From NCBI GenBank assembly GCA_964367905.1, contig CAYIZP010000003.1, positions 1-64,000 of the forward strand: 64,000 nt of DNA, read 5' to 3'. The stretch is from CAUPWF01 sp964367905 (GTDB taxonomy: Bacteria > Bacillota > Clostridia > Lachnospirales > Lachnospiraceae). A program made the position numbers and the translations under genes. This document shows, one piece after another, positions 17,543-24,850 of the stretch; the stretch's first letter is position 1, and every line of letters begins with the position of its first letter. The notes below the pieces were generated by a model, which had not been told where the DNA came from, made no database searches, and saw only the letters and a program-made list of their open reading frames with translations.

Positions 17543-18115
17543 TTAAAACTTCTTAGCTATTTGAATTGAGATAAGATTCAAAACAATAGCAAGACTAAAA
17601 GTAAGACTAGAGGAGAGCGAAGGAAGTGTCAAATTCATAGATTGCGAGATGGAACCTAGGGCTGTAAAGGAGATTATAATGCTCCAATATATGATGCGCC
17701 CTTTCTCTGTTCCATATTTTATCTGTATGGGGGTACTGATGCTTAGGTAAATTAGCGCAATTGCTACCAGTAATACAAGGGTTTGTAATGGGATGGGACT
17801 AAAGTTGACCATTGCCAAGCTTGCTAGTGTAGTGCTTATATAGGAGAGGGCGCCAGCAATGAGAATGCCGATGTATCCTAAAACGTATTTACTCATTACT
17901 AAATCATTCTTTGAATATGGGAACATCAAGGCGAGTTCGCCCCATTTTGAGCGTTCATCATAGGCGAGTGCAGTAAACGGCATGGAGGCTCCGAGTAGTA
18001 ATGTCATTCCAAATAGTGTAGGACCTCCGGTTACTGCGATAAATGGAATGATGAATAGCAGAATTTTCATTTGTTTTGCTAAAACAAGCAAATCTTTTAA
18101 GACTAAGGCTTTCAT
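17543..18115 (-). CDS. ABC-2 type transporter permease
   Basis: A 190-residue hydrophobic protein with about six membrane segments, of the small ABC-2 permease group found beside YtrA-type regulators. The start is ATG 18115, after a GGAGG site and overlapping the ATPase stop by 4 bases; in-frame codons further upstream lie inside the ATPase gene. It presumably forms the channel for the ATPase encoded just upstream. The substrate is unknown; related units respond to cell-wall antibiotics. Confidence 0.78.
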   Translation of the reverse strand: MKALVLKDLLVLAKQMKILLFIIPFIAVTGGPTLFGMTLLLGASMPFTALAYDERSKWGELALMFPYSKNDLVMSKYVLGYIGILIAGALSYISTTLASLAMVNFSPIPLQTLVLLVAIALIYLSISTPIQIKYGTEKGRIIYWSIIISFTALGSISQSMNLTLPSLSSSLTFSLAIVLNLISIQIAKKF

Positions 18116-18960
18116 CGAGTATCCTCCTTTACCAACAATAAAATAATTTCTTCTAAGGTTGCATTCTCGCATACGAAGCTGCTATGAATGTTCTCCTTGC
18201 TCACTAAGAGTTCATATCCCGAATAAAGTTTTTTCTTGTTGATGATAGCTTCTGGTGGGATAGAATCTAATAGATCCTCTCTGATTTTCACAATACCATA
18301 TTTCTCGAGCAGAAGGTCTTTTTCCTCACTTAATTTAAGTTTTCCGTTATGGATGAATGTGATATAATCACAGACTTTTTCGAGGTCACTGATTATGTGA
18401 GAGGACAGTAGGATGGAGTGTGACTCATCCCGAGTGAATTCATGAAAAATATCTAGGATTTCTTCTCGTACCATAGGATCGAGTCCGCTAGTTGCCTCGT
18501 CTAATATCAGAAGCTTTGCATTGTGCGAGAGAGCCACGGCGATAGCAAGTTTCATCTGCATACCCCGAGAGTAATCTTTAAATTGCTTCTTTTGTGGGAG
18601 CTGAAAACGTTCCAAGTATGAGAGATAGGTGGTGTCGCTCCAGTTGCGATAGGTGTTCTTCATGATCTTCGCAATATCTAGTGCGTTTAATACTTCTGGA
18701 AAATGCGCCTCGTCGAGCACAACACCGATGTCCTCTTTTGTAGTGGTAAAATGAGGTGCATTATTCTCTTGTCCGAAGAGGTGAATGTTTCCATCATCTT
18801 TTTCTAGCGCGTTCATGATTAGCTTGATTGTAGTGGTTTTTCCAGCACCATTTTCACCGACTAGACCTACAATGGAACCACTAGGTACGTTAAAGCTTAT
18901 GTGATCCAAGATAAATGTGTCGAATTTTTTTGTTAGGTTTTTTACTTCGATTGCATTCAT
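18112..18960 (-). CDS. ABC transporter ATP-binding protein (YtrB-like)
   Basis: A 282-residue ATPase with Walker A GENGAGKTTTIK (about residue 35), a signature loop in the variant form YSRGMQMK, Walker B LLILDEATSGLD and the switch histidine in LLSSHII. The C-terminal 60 residues are an extension common in export ATPases. It is the middle gene of a GntR-ATPase-permease unit, with a 1-base gap from the regulator gene. Confidence 0.9.
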   Translation of the reverse strand: MNAIEVKNLTKKFDTFILDHISFNVPSGSIVGLVGENGAGKTTTIKLIMNALEKDDGNIHLFGQENNAPHFTTTKEDIGVVLDEAHFPEVLNALDIAKIMKNTYRNWSDTTYLSYLERFQLPQKKQFKDYSRGMQMKLAIAVALSHNAKLLILDEATSGLDPMVREEILDIFHEFTRDESHSILLSSHIISDLEKVCDYITFIHNGKLKLSEEKDLLLEKYGIVKIREDLLDSIPPEAIINKKKLYSGYELLVSKENIHSSFVCENATLEEIILLLVKEDTR

Positions 18961-18961
18961 T

Positions 18962-19339
18962 TTAATCCTCCTCCTCGATAAAGAATTTAAACATTTCTAG
19001 CAAATCCGTGGAATCTAAATTACACGATGGCGCAATTTCCAGAATCTTCTGCATATGTAACTCGATTTCCTTCAATTGGGACTCGCGTAATAGTTCCATA
19101 TTCTTCTCGGCTACAAAAGAGCCTTTCCCATGTACGGTACATATGTATCCTTCTAACTCCAATTCATCATAAGCCCGCTTGGTTGTTATGACACTAATCT
19201 TCAAATCCTTCGCTAGATTGCGAATGGAGGGAAGGATTTCACCAGGCTTCAGCTCGCCAGAGATGATAGCAGCCTTGACTTGGCTGCAAATCTGTTCATA
19301 TATGGGTTGGTTATTTGCATTGCTTATTATAAAATCCAT
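18962..19339 (-). CDS. GntR-family regulator, YtrA subfamily
   Basis: A 125-residue repressor: an N-terminal winged helix (PIYEQICSQVKAAIISGELK, then a helix-turn-helix with VITTKRAYDELELEG and HGKGSFVAE) and the short C-terminal dimerisation helices of the YtrA type. It heads a three-gene ABC unit. The promoter region is packed with palindromes, which points to autorepression released by antibiotic or envelope stress, as known for the subfamily. Confidence 0.9.
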   Translation of the reverse strand: MDFIISNANNQPIYEQICSQVKAAIISGELKPGEILPSIRNLAKDLKISVITTKRAYDELELEGYICTVHGKGSFVAEKNMELLRESQLKEIELHMQKILEIAPSCNLDSTDLLEMFKFFIEEED

Positions 19340-19350
19340 TCATTCACCTA

Positions 19351-19400
19351 CTGTTCATGTATTGTATAAACAGTATATACTGTACATGAACAGTTGTCAA
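19351..19400 (-). promoter_or_regulatory. Promoter and operators of the ytrA-like unit
   Basis: Reverse strand: TTGACA (19400-19395), 17-base spacer, TATACT (19377-19372). An 11-bp inverted repeat (CTGTTCATGTA at 19351 and TACATGAACAG at 19383) encloses the region, and CAGTATATACTG (19371-19382) is a perfect palindrome over the -10 box. Confidence 0.8.
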
Positions 19401-19415
19401 TGGGTAATTAATAAA

Positions 19416-19617
19416 ATAGAAAGCGTAGAGCAAAGGGTTACTTTTCACAGTCACACTACGTGCTCCCGTAAAAAGCAACAAATCACGTCCATTTACAAGT
19501 CGCCTTACGGCGAGGGACGTGATTTATCATGAAATTTATGTACTAGCCCATCACTAATCAGCGGTGTGATTAGCGTGGGACTGAAATGTAATAGCAAAGG
19601 TACTCTACGCTTTCTAT
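19416..19617. repeat. 202-bp MITE-like structured element with 15-bp terminal inverted repeats
   Basis: ATAGAAAGCGTAGAG at the left end is exactly complementary to CTCTACGCTTTCTAT at the right end. Inside are a hairpin with 11-bp arms (19480-19490 with 19515-19525) that encloses a smaller one (TCGCC/GGCGA), and a CTAATCA/TGATTAG hairpin with CCCA/TGGG outside it. No reading frame is convincing. It may be a non-autonomous mobile element or a structured RNA. Confidence 0.55.
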
Positions 19618-19622
19618 AATAA

Positions 19623-20387
19623 TTATACAGTTTCAAAAGTTGGTTCTTCAATGAAACCACCCTCAACGAGTTTCTGTCTTATTTCTTCTATGCTGATGTC
19701 TCCTTCGCGTGTGTCTAGCAAGCGATATACTTCATCGACCATTACTCGATCACACATAAAAACTTTGGCTGCAGCATCTGCAGAAAATTCTTGGTGGTTG
19801 TTCATAATTAGTTCGATTATTTTTTCATCTTTTCCAATTGTTTCGCCTTCACGCCTGCCCTCGCGCATTGCTTCACGCTTCGCATACACCATTTCACTAG
19901 AACGTGTTGCTGCCGCATACTTTTCACTCAACATCTTCATCAACTCCTCCTTGCTCTTTGATATTCCATGCAATTCTTCTATAATCTCTGCCTTCTCTGG
20001 ATCCTCGACTACTAATCGTTTCACATCATCATCATTTACATCTGCCAACATCATCAACCATTTCCATAGTTCCTTGTTTTCGGTTTCATATCCGTTTCCT
20101 TTACATACTTCAGGCATTTTTCTAGTTCAATATACACGATATTCGCTAGTTGACTTAACTCAATCCCTGTATCTGTTACACTATTTTTGAAATGGATAAA
20201 TTCTGGCGAATTTTTAAATATTTTCGGACTTTTCTTCATAATGAATATCTGGATCAAACACTTTTTTGAATACGATATCAGAACCTAAGTCGGGCAATCG
20301 CTTCCCTTGTTCAATTTGGTGAAATTCTTCCTGTACATCTGTTGGGACACATTGCATTAATTCTTCATAAGTTTTTTGTTGTTCCAT
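19623..20387 (-). pseudogene. Decayed Rpn/PD-(D/E)XK family nuclease-transposase gene
   Basis: Three fragments in different frames make up a broken gene. The N-terminal piece (20387-20214, 57 codons, with LGSDIVFKKVFD, the typical beginning of Rpn proteins) runs into a stop. A middle piece in another frame (down to about 20054) carries VYIELEKCLKYVKETD. The C-terminal piece (20117-19623) begins near ENKELWKWLMMLADVND and ends with the charged coiled-coil tail (AKREAMREGRREGE). Intact relatives have about 300 residues; the catalytic core between the first two pieces is largely deleted. Rpn proteins are nucleases that promote recombination and are often in multiple copies. Confidence 0.75.
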
Positions 20388-20621
20388 ACATTATCTTCTT
20401 TCTTAAGTATAATTGTTTCGGGGCATGTTGTAAAGATGTAGCTTGCATTTAGCCGTTTGGTTTTAGCTGTTTAATTAATTTGCTTGATGTTAATTGACAG
20501 AATCGTCAAAGCCACACTAGCGTGTGAAAGATTACTTGAGTTTTAGATGGCTTTTATACTAGAATAGTCTGTTTATATTGACAAGAGGAAAATTTTAATC
20601 TCCAATCGTTGTTGTTTCGTA

Positions 20622-20650
20622 TTGTGTAGGGGAAAAACCTATGCTAGTAT
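20622..20650 (+). promoter_or_regulatory. Promoter of cdd
   Basis: TTGTGT (20622-20627), a 17-base spacer, TAGTAT (20645-20650), 21 bases before the cdd start. A small hairpin CACACTAGCGTGTG lies further upstream near 20513. Confidence 0.5.
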
Positions 20651-20671
20651 AGTTGAAAAGGAGGTTGAGGC

Positions 20672-21073
20672 ATGAAAGAATTGATAAAAGCAGCGGTGGG
20701 TGCAAGAAGACAGGCGTATGCTCCATATTCCAATTTTTTGGTTGGAGCAGCGTTGTTATGTAAAAATGGAAAGATCTATACTGGTTGTAATATCGAGAAT
20801 ATTGCATATTCACCAACTAATTGTGCGGAGCGGACAGCGTTTTTCAAGGCGATATCGGAAGGAGAGCGAGAGTTTGCAGCAATTGCTATTGTTGGAGCTG
20901 ATGCACAGTCCAATCTTGCAGAATCAGATTATTGTGCGCCTTGTGGAGTATGCAGGCAGGTTATGATGGAGTTTTGTGAACCAGAAACATTTAGAATTGT
21001 ATTGGCAAAATCCGAGCGCAAATACGAAGAATATTGCTTAAAAGAGCTACTTCCGTTGCAGTTTTCAAAATAA
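20672..21073 (+). CDS. cdd: Cytidine deaminase
   Basis: A 133-residue homotetrameric-type cytidine deaminase that converts cytidine and deoxycytidine to uridine and deoxyuridine. The zinc site is complete: NCAERTAFF (Cys with catalytic Glu) and APCGVCRQVM (two Cys). GCNIENIAYSPTNC and YAPYSNFLVGAAL are the substrate-binding blocks. AAAGGAGG precedes the start. It stands alone, with its own promoter. Confidence 0.95.
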   Translation: MKELIKAAVGARRQAYAPYSNFLVGAALLCKNGKIYTGCNIENIAYSPTNCAERTAFFKAISEGEREFAAIAIVGADAQSNLAESDYCAPCGVCRQVMMEFCEPETFRIVLAKSERKYEEYCLKELLPLQFSK

Positions 21074-21085
21074 TTGAAAAAAAGG

Positions 21086-21114
21086 TTGCAATTTGTCGAA
21101 ATAATGTATATAAT
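21086..21114 (+). promoter_or_regulatory. Strong promoter with a Spo0A box in the spacer
   Basis: TTGCAA (21086-21091), a 17-base spacer, TATAAT (21109-21114). The first ten spacer bases are TTTGTCGAAA (21092-21101), a full match to the Spo0A-box consensus. A second box, inverted (TTCGACAAAA, 21337-21346), lies downstream. The transcript begins near 21121. The 21115-21458 stretch has an AAGGGAGG site followed only by a two-codon frame (ATG GGA TAA) and no clear gene. Confidence 0.65.
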
Positions 21115-21265
21115 TCGGAATACAAGAAGATGGTTTCCCATTGGGAAGGGAGGTCGTTATATGGGATAAAGTCTTTGAATCTAAAGAATTCTTTTTATCT
21201 ATAATTATTTAATATCAAGTTCGAATTTTTGTAACAGATCACGCAATGATCCATCCGAGATGTTT

Positions 21266-21280
21266 AGGCTGAATAGTTAC
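21266..21280 (+). repeat. Dispersed motif AGGCTGAATAGTTAC, copy 1
   Basis: This string recurs near 60962 (inverted), 61011 and, with one mismatch, 61505. It sits in the gene-free stretch after cdd. Confidence 0.6.
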
Positions 21281-21458
21281 GATTTTTTCTACGAACAAAA
21301 TTCAAGCAAAAAAATTAAGTAGTACGTGTGTGGGCGTTCGACAAAATATTTGCAAAAACAACACTAATTTTGAAAGAGGGTACATATCAACAACATCTTC
21401 TTGGGGAATGTGAATGTTTCGAATCTTATTGGGAGACGATATGTAGTTAGGTACTGAA

Positions 21459-21677
21459 ATGATTTATCAAGAAAAGTATAAAAATTTATATTTAGAGCTA
21501 GAATGTATGGAGACAGCAGGATTGTCATTTCTTCTGGAGGAAAAACCAGCAAGTGCAGTTCAAGTTGTGATTGCCCATATGGTAAAGGATCCAAATACGT
21601 ACATGCGAGACTATATTTTTAATAGGAAGGGGAGGATATTGCAGATAAGTTTCGACGAAATAGTTTATAAAAGTTGA
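21459..21677 (+). CDS. Small hypothetical protein
   Basis: A 72-codon frame rich in charged residues. The segment EKPASAVQVVIAHMVKDPN reads like a folded protein rather than a chance frame. The ribosome-binding site is weak (TTAGGTA, 9 bases upstream). It lies downstream of the Spo0A-box promoter and just before the GH18 gene, whose promoter starts at its end. I do not recognise a family. The call is tentative. Confidence 0.4.
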   Translation: MIYQEKYKNLYLELECMETAGLSFLLEEKPASAVQVVIAHMVKDPNTYMRDYIFNRKGRILQISFDEIVYKS

Positions 21678-21708
21678 AAAAATATGATGACGATTATAAG
21701 ATATATGG

Positions 21709-21714
21709 TATAAT
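21709..21714 (+). promoter_or_regulatory. Extended -10 promoter of the GH18 gene
   Basis: TGGTATAAT gives an extended -10 element 22 bases before the start codon; no good -35 box is visible, which is common for extended -10 promoters. The leader would be about 16 bases with GAGGAGG. Confidence 0.5.
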
Positions 21715-21736
21715 GAAGGTTATGAGGAGGTGTGTC

Positions 21737-23962
21737 ATGGAGAGAAAACAATCTCAAGGCAATGAAAAAGAAGTAAAAGAGGGTATGAAAAGAAGACGAG
21801 AGAAATTACATTCAGATAATTCTCAGAGACCACCGCATACTAGCCTGAATCAAAAACAAGAGAGACCAAAGAGCCGAAGACCAGTGAGGCAAGGCGAGGC
21901 GGGATCGACGCAGAGGAGTGGCGGAGCAGCACCACAAGACAAACAGAGGAGAGCGGCTACGCGACCATTGCAACAAGGTTCTGGAAGGACGATAGAGGAA
22001 AGACGCACGACGCGATTTTCCACAGACGATATACAGATGTTGCAGAAGCGAAGCGAAGAACGGCTTGCACAGAGAAGAAGGCAGGAATCGCGAGAAACAG
22101 ATGAGTTGAAGGAATTGTTGAATGACGAATATCTGAGCGAGGGGGCGAGTAGGACAGGTAGAACCTCGGGTTCGGGGAACCAGAGAATCAATAGTCGCTC
22201 AATGAGAAAGAGGAGACAACTGCAGCAGTTTGGTGTTTTGGCAGGAGTGGTTTTGGTCATTGTGGTAGCAGCAATCATTGGATATAACCTATACCAAGAC
22301 AAATACGGCTTGACCGATGCGGTAATGGATTTGAATGAATATTATGGATTGACATCAGAACAAGAAATGGCAGTGATTGTTGATAACGAAGTACATGAAA
22401 CCAGGGGAATTCTTGAAAATGAAATACCATATTTGGAATATGAATTTGTTCGCTCGGAGATTAATGGCAGATTTTACTGGGATTATAACGAGAACATTTT
22501 ATTATATACACTAGCTGATGGAAGTATGCGAGTAGAAGTTGGACAAACTTCGTATACAAAAGGGCAAGAAGTGTTTGAGATGGGATATGAAATTGTAAAG
22601 ACCATGGGAAATACGACTTACATTGCGCTAGATTTTGTGCAACAGTGGAGTGATATGACTTCAGCGTATTTCTCGAATCCGAGTCGAACCGTCATCAGAA
22701 AGACTTGGGAGGGAATCAAGGTCGCTACCGCAACAACTGATACACAAGTTCGATATCAAGGTGGAGTGAAGAGCGAGATTCTATCAGAGATTCCACAAGG
22801 AACAGAAGTACAAGTTCTAGAAATTGGAGAAGATTGGAATCAAGTTCGAACAGCAGATGGAATTATTGGCTATGCTCAGTCAGGGAAGTTCAGTGAGCCG
22901 ACGGATGAGATGTTGACCAGTGATTTTGTGGATCAAGAATATCCGAATATGGTGATGGATGAACCGGTGAATATGGTATGGCATCAGGTGACGAGTTCAG
23001 AGGGGAATGGTACTTTGATGGATGCACTTGATGACGTAAGGGGCGTGAATGTCATTGCGCCAACATGGTTCTTTATCGACAGCGTAGAAGGCGATTTGAT
23101 TTCACTTGCGAGTCAGGATTATGTGGAGAAGGCACATGGAGAGGGGCTTCAAGTTTGGGGCGTTCTAAATGATTTCGACGGAACGATTGGATCGCAAGAT
23201 GAGACGTTCCAAGTATTGAGTAATACGGCGAAGAGAGATAAAATTATCAATGAGGTGATTGCGGAAGCACTAAAAACAGGGCTGGATGGAATCAATGTTG
23301 ATATCGAGCATGTTAATACAGATGCGGGACCGCATTTTATCCAATTTGTTAGGGAGCTTTCTGTAAAATGTAGACAGAATCAGCTGATACTTTCAGTAGC
23401 GAATTATCCACCGAAATCATTCAATCAGCATTATGAATATGAAGAGCAAGGGATTGTTACAGATTATGTAATCATTATGGGATATGATGAATTCTACGGA
23501 GGATCACCAGAAGCAGGGCCAGTTGCGTCGATAGAGTATGTTCGCGAAGGAATTGAAACCATGGTAGGCATGGTTCCGTCAGAAAAAGTGATTAATGCGA
23601 TACCATTCTACAGTAGACTATGGGAATCGACACCGAAGACGGCGGAGGAACTTGCTGCAGAAGAGGGAACGGAAGCAGCCGAATACCCGAATAAAGTTGA
23701 AAGCTCTACCTATGGAATGAATAGCGCAGTGAACGTAGTTGCTGAAAATGATGCTGAAATGGTGTGGGATGATGCATTGAAATTAAACTATGCAACATGG
23801 ACAGGAGATGAAATCACTTATCAAATCTGGATCGAAGACCTAGCGTCTGTCGAGGAAAAGTTAAAGGTTATGACAGAATATGAACTTGCTGGGGTTGCCG
23901 CATGGAAACTCGGGCTAGAGGATTCTGAAGTTTGGAATCTCATACGTAAGTACGTAAACTAA
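21737..23962 (+). CDS. Membrane-anchored GH18 glycosidase with SH3 domain (YaaH/SleL-like)
   Basis: A 741-residue type II membrane protein. Residues 1-150 are a cytoplasmic, very basic and glutamine-rich tail of low complexity; one membrane helix follows (FGVLAGVVLVIVVAAIIGYN). Outside are a copper-amine-oxidase-like segment, a bacterial SH3 domain (near VRYQGGVKSEILSEIPQG) and a GH18 barrel with the catalytic motif LDGINVDIEHV (DxxDxDxE form complete). GH18 proteins of this type act on peptidoglycan or cortex N-acetylglucosamine bonds. ATG 21737 is used because GAGGAGG precedes it; in-frame codons further upstream lack a site. It is followed by cwlD, supporting a cell-wall or spore-cortex role. 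Confidence 0.85.
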   Translation: MERKQSQGNEKEVKEGMKRRREKLHSDNSQRPPHTSLNQKQERPKSRRPVRQGEAGSTQRSGGAAPQDKQRRAATRPLQQGSGRTIEERRTTRFSTDDIQMLQKRSEERLAQRRRQESRETDELKELLNDEYLSEGASRTGRTSGSGNQRINSRSMRKRRQLQQFGVLAGVVLVIVVAAIIGYNLYQDKYGLTDAVMDLNEYYGLTSEQEMAVIVDNEVHETRGILENEIPYLEYEFVRSEINGRFYWDYNENILLYTLADGSMRVEVGQTSYTKGQEVFEMGYEIVKTMGNTTYIALDFVQQWSDMTSAYFSNPSRTVIRKTWEGIKVATATTDTQVRYQGGVKSEILSEIPQGTEVQVLEIGEDWNQVRTADGIIGYAQSGKFSEPTDEMLTSDFVDQEYPNMVMDEPVNMVWHQVTSSEGNGTLMDALDDVRGVNVIAPTWFFIDSVEGDLISLASQDYVEKAHGEGLQVWGVLNDFDGTIGSQDETFQVLSNTAKRDKIINEVIAEALKTGLDGINVDIEHVNTDAGPHFIQFVRELSVKCRQNQLILSVANYPPKSFNQHYEYEEQGIVTDYVIIMGYDEFYGGSPEAGPVASIEYVREGIETMVGMVPSEKVINAIPFYSRLWESTPKTAEELAAEEGTEAAEYPNKVESSTYGMNSAVNVVAENDAEMVWDDALKLNYATWTGDEITYQIWIEDLASVEEKLKVMTEYELAGVAAWKLGLEDSEVWNLIRKYVN

Positions 23963-23982
23963 GATATTTATAATAGGAACAA

Positions 23983-24045
23983 AACATAAAAACCTCCAAG
24001 TGGACATAAGATGAAGTAAGATGTCACTTGGGGGATTTTTATGTT
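23983..24045 (+). promoter_or_regulatory. Long hairpin covering the cwlD ribosome-binding site and start codon
   Basis: The 25-base arms at 23983-24007 and 24021-24045 are complementary with few mismatches. The GGGGGA site and ATG of cwlD (24041) lie in the 3' arm. The 3' arm also ends in a run of Ts, so the hairpin can act as a terminator for the GH18 gene. Confidence 0.65.
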
Positions 24046-24805
24046 TTCAAAAAAACTCATATATGTGATAGGGATTGCGTTACTTGCACTTTTTGTATAT
24101 TTTACAGGCCAATTCATCATGAAGATGCTAGAAGGGCGGATGGAGCAATCGGTACACAGTGTGATGGAAGACGAGCCAGAGGAAGCGGAACAGAAAGAAG
24201 TGGAAAAAGAACAGCAGACTCAAACGGTTGATATAGTGATTGATGCGGGACATGGGGGCAAAGATCCAGGAAAAATCGGTGTAGGTGGTGTGGAGGAGAA
24301 ATCGGTGAACCTTGCGATTGCATTGCTTGTGGAAGAACGATTGGTAGAACAAGGATATGAAGTGCTGATGACACGCACAGAGGATAAAAGTGCTCAAGAA
24401 TCAGGGGAAGAAGAGTCCAATATCAAGGATCTGCATGCGCGAGTAGATTTGATCAATGAAACGGAACCCGAATTAGCGGTAAGCATTCATCAGAACAGTT
24501 ATCAAGATAGCAGCATAAAGGGCGCTCAAGTGTTTTATTACCATAACTCCAAGCAGGGGGAAGAGGCGGCTCATATCATGCAGGAGGAATTGCTTGCTTT
24601 AAATCTAGATAATACGAGACAGCCGAAGGGAAATGACTCGTATTTTATGCTCAAACGAACTAGTGCGCCACTAATCATCGTGGAGTGTGGGTTTTTAACA
24701 AATCCAGAAGAGGGGAATCTCCTGACGACAGAGGAATATCAGTGGCAGGTTGCAGATTGTATCGTAGCAGGAATAAAAAACTATCTAGAACAGGGTGGAT
24801 TGTGA
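24041..24805 (+). CDS. cwlD: N-acetylmuramoyl-L-alanine amidase, CwlD type
   Basis: A 254-residue amidase_3 protein. An N-terminal membrane anchor (KLIYVIGIALLALFVYF) is followed by an acidic linker and the catalytic domain, with zinc ligands in VIDAGHGG, EEKSVNLA and VSIHQN and the catalytic glutamate in IIVECGFLTN. CwlD removes peptides from muramic acid during spore-cortex synthesis so that muramic-delta-lactam can form. Length and anchor match CwlD of Bacillus and Clostridium. Its start is inside a strong hairpin. Confidence 0.88.
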   Translation: MFSKKLIYVIGIALLALFVYFTGQFIMKMLEGRMEQSVHSVMEDEPEEAEQKEVEKEQQTQTVDIVIDAGHGGKDPGKIGVGGVEEKSVNLAIALLVEERLVEQGYEVLMTRTEDKSAQESGEEESNIKDLHARVDLINETEPELAVSIHQNSYQDSSIKGAQVFYYHNSKQGEEAAHIMQEELLALNLDNTRQPKGNDSYFMLKRTSAPLIIVECGFLTNPEEGNLLTTEEYQWQVADCIVAGIKNYLEQGGL

Positions 24806-24814
24806 GGAAATGGA

Positions 24815-24844
24815 TTGTAAAAAATGAAAGTCCTATGGTATAAT
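24815..24844 (+). promoter_or_regulatory. Promoter just before the Sua5-type gene
   Basis: TTGTAA (24815-24820), an 18-base spacer, and TATAAT (24839-24844) with TGG before it (extended -10). Transcription would start about at the ATG at 24851. Confidence 0.5.
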
Positions 24845-24850
24845 GAGAGC

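Noticed and set aside
21160..21168. Two-codon frame ATG GGA TAA after AAGGGAGG
   Set aside because: It is too short to call a gene; kept only as part of the Spo0A-box transcript finding.
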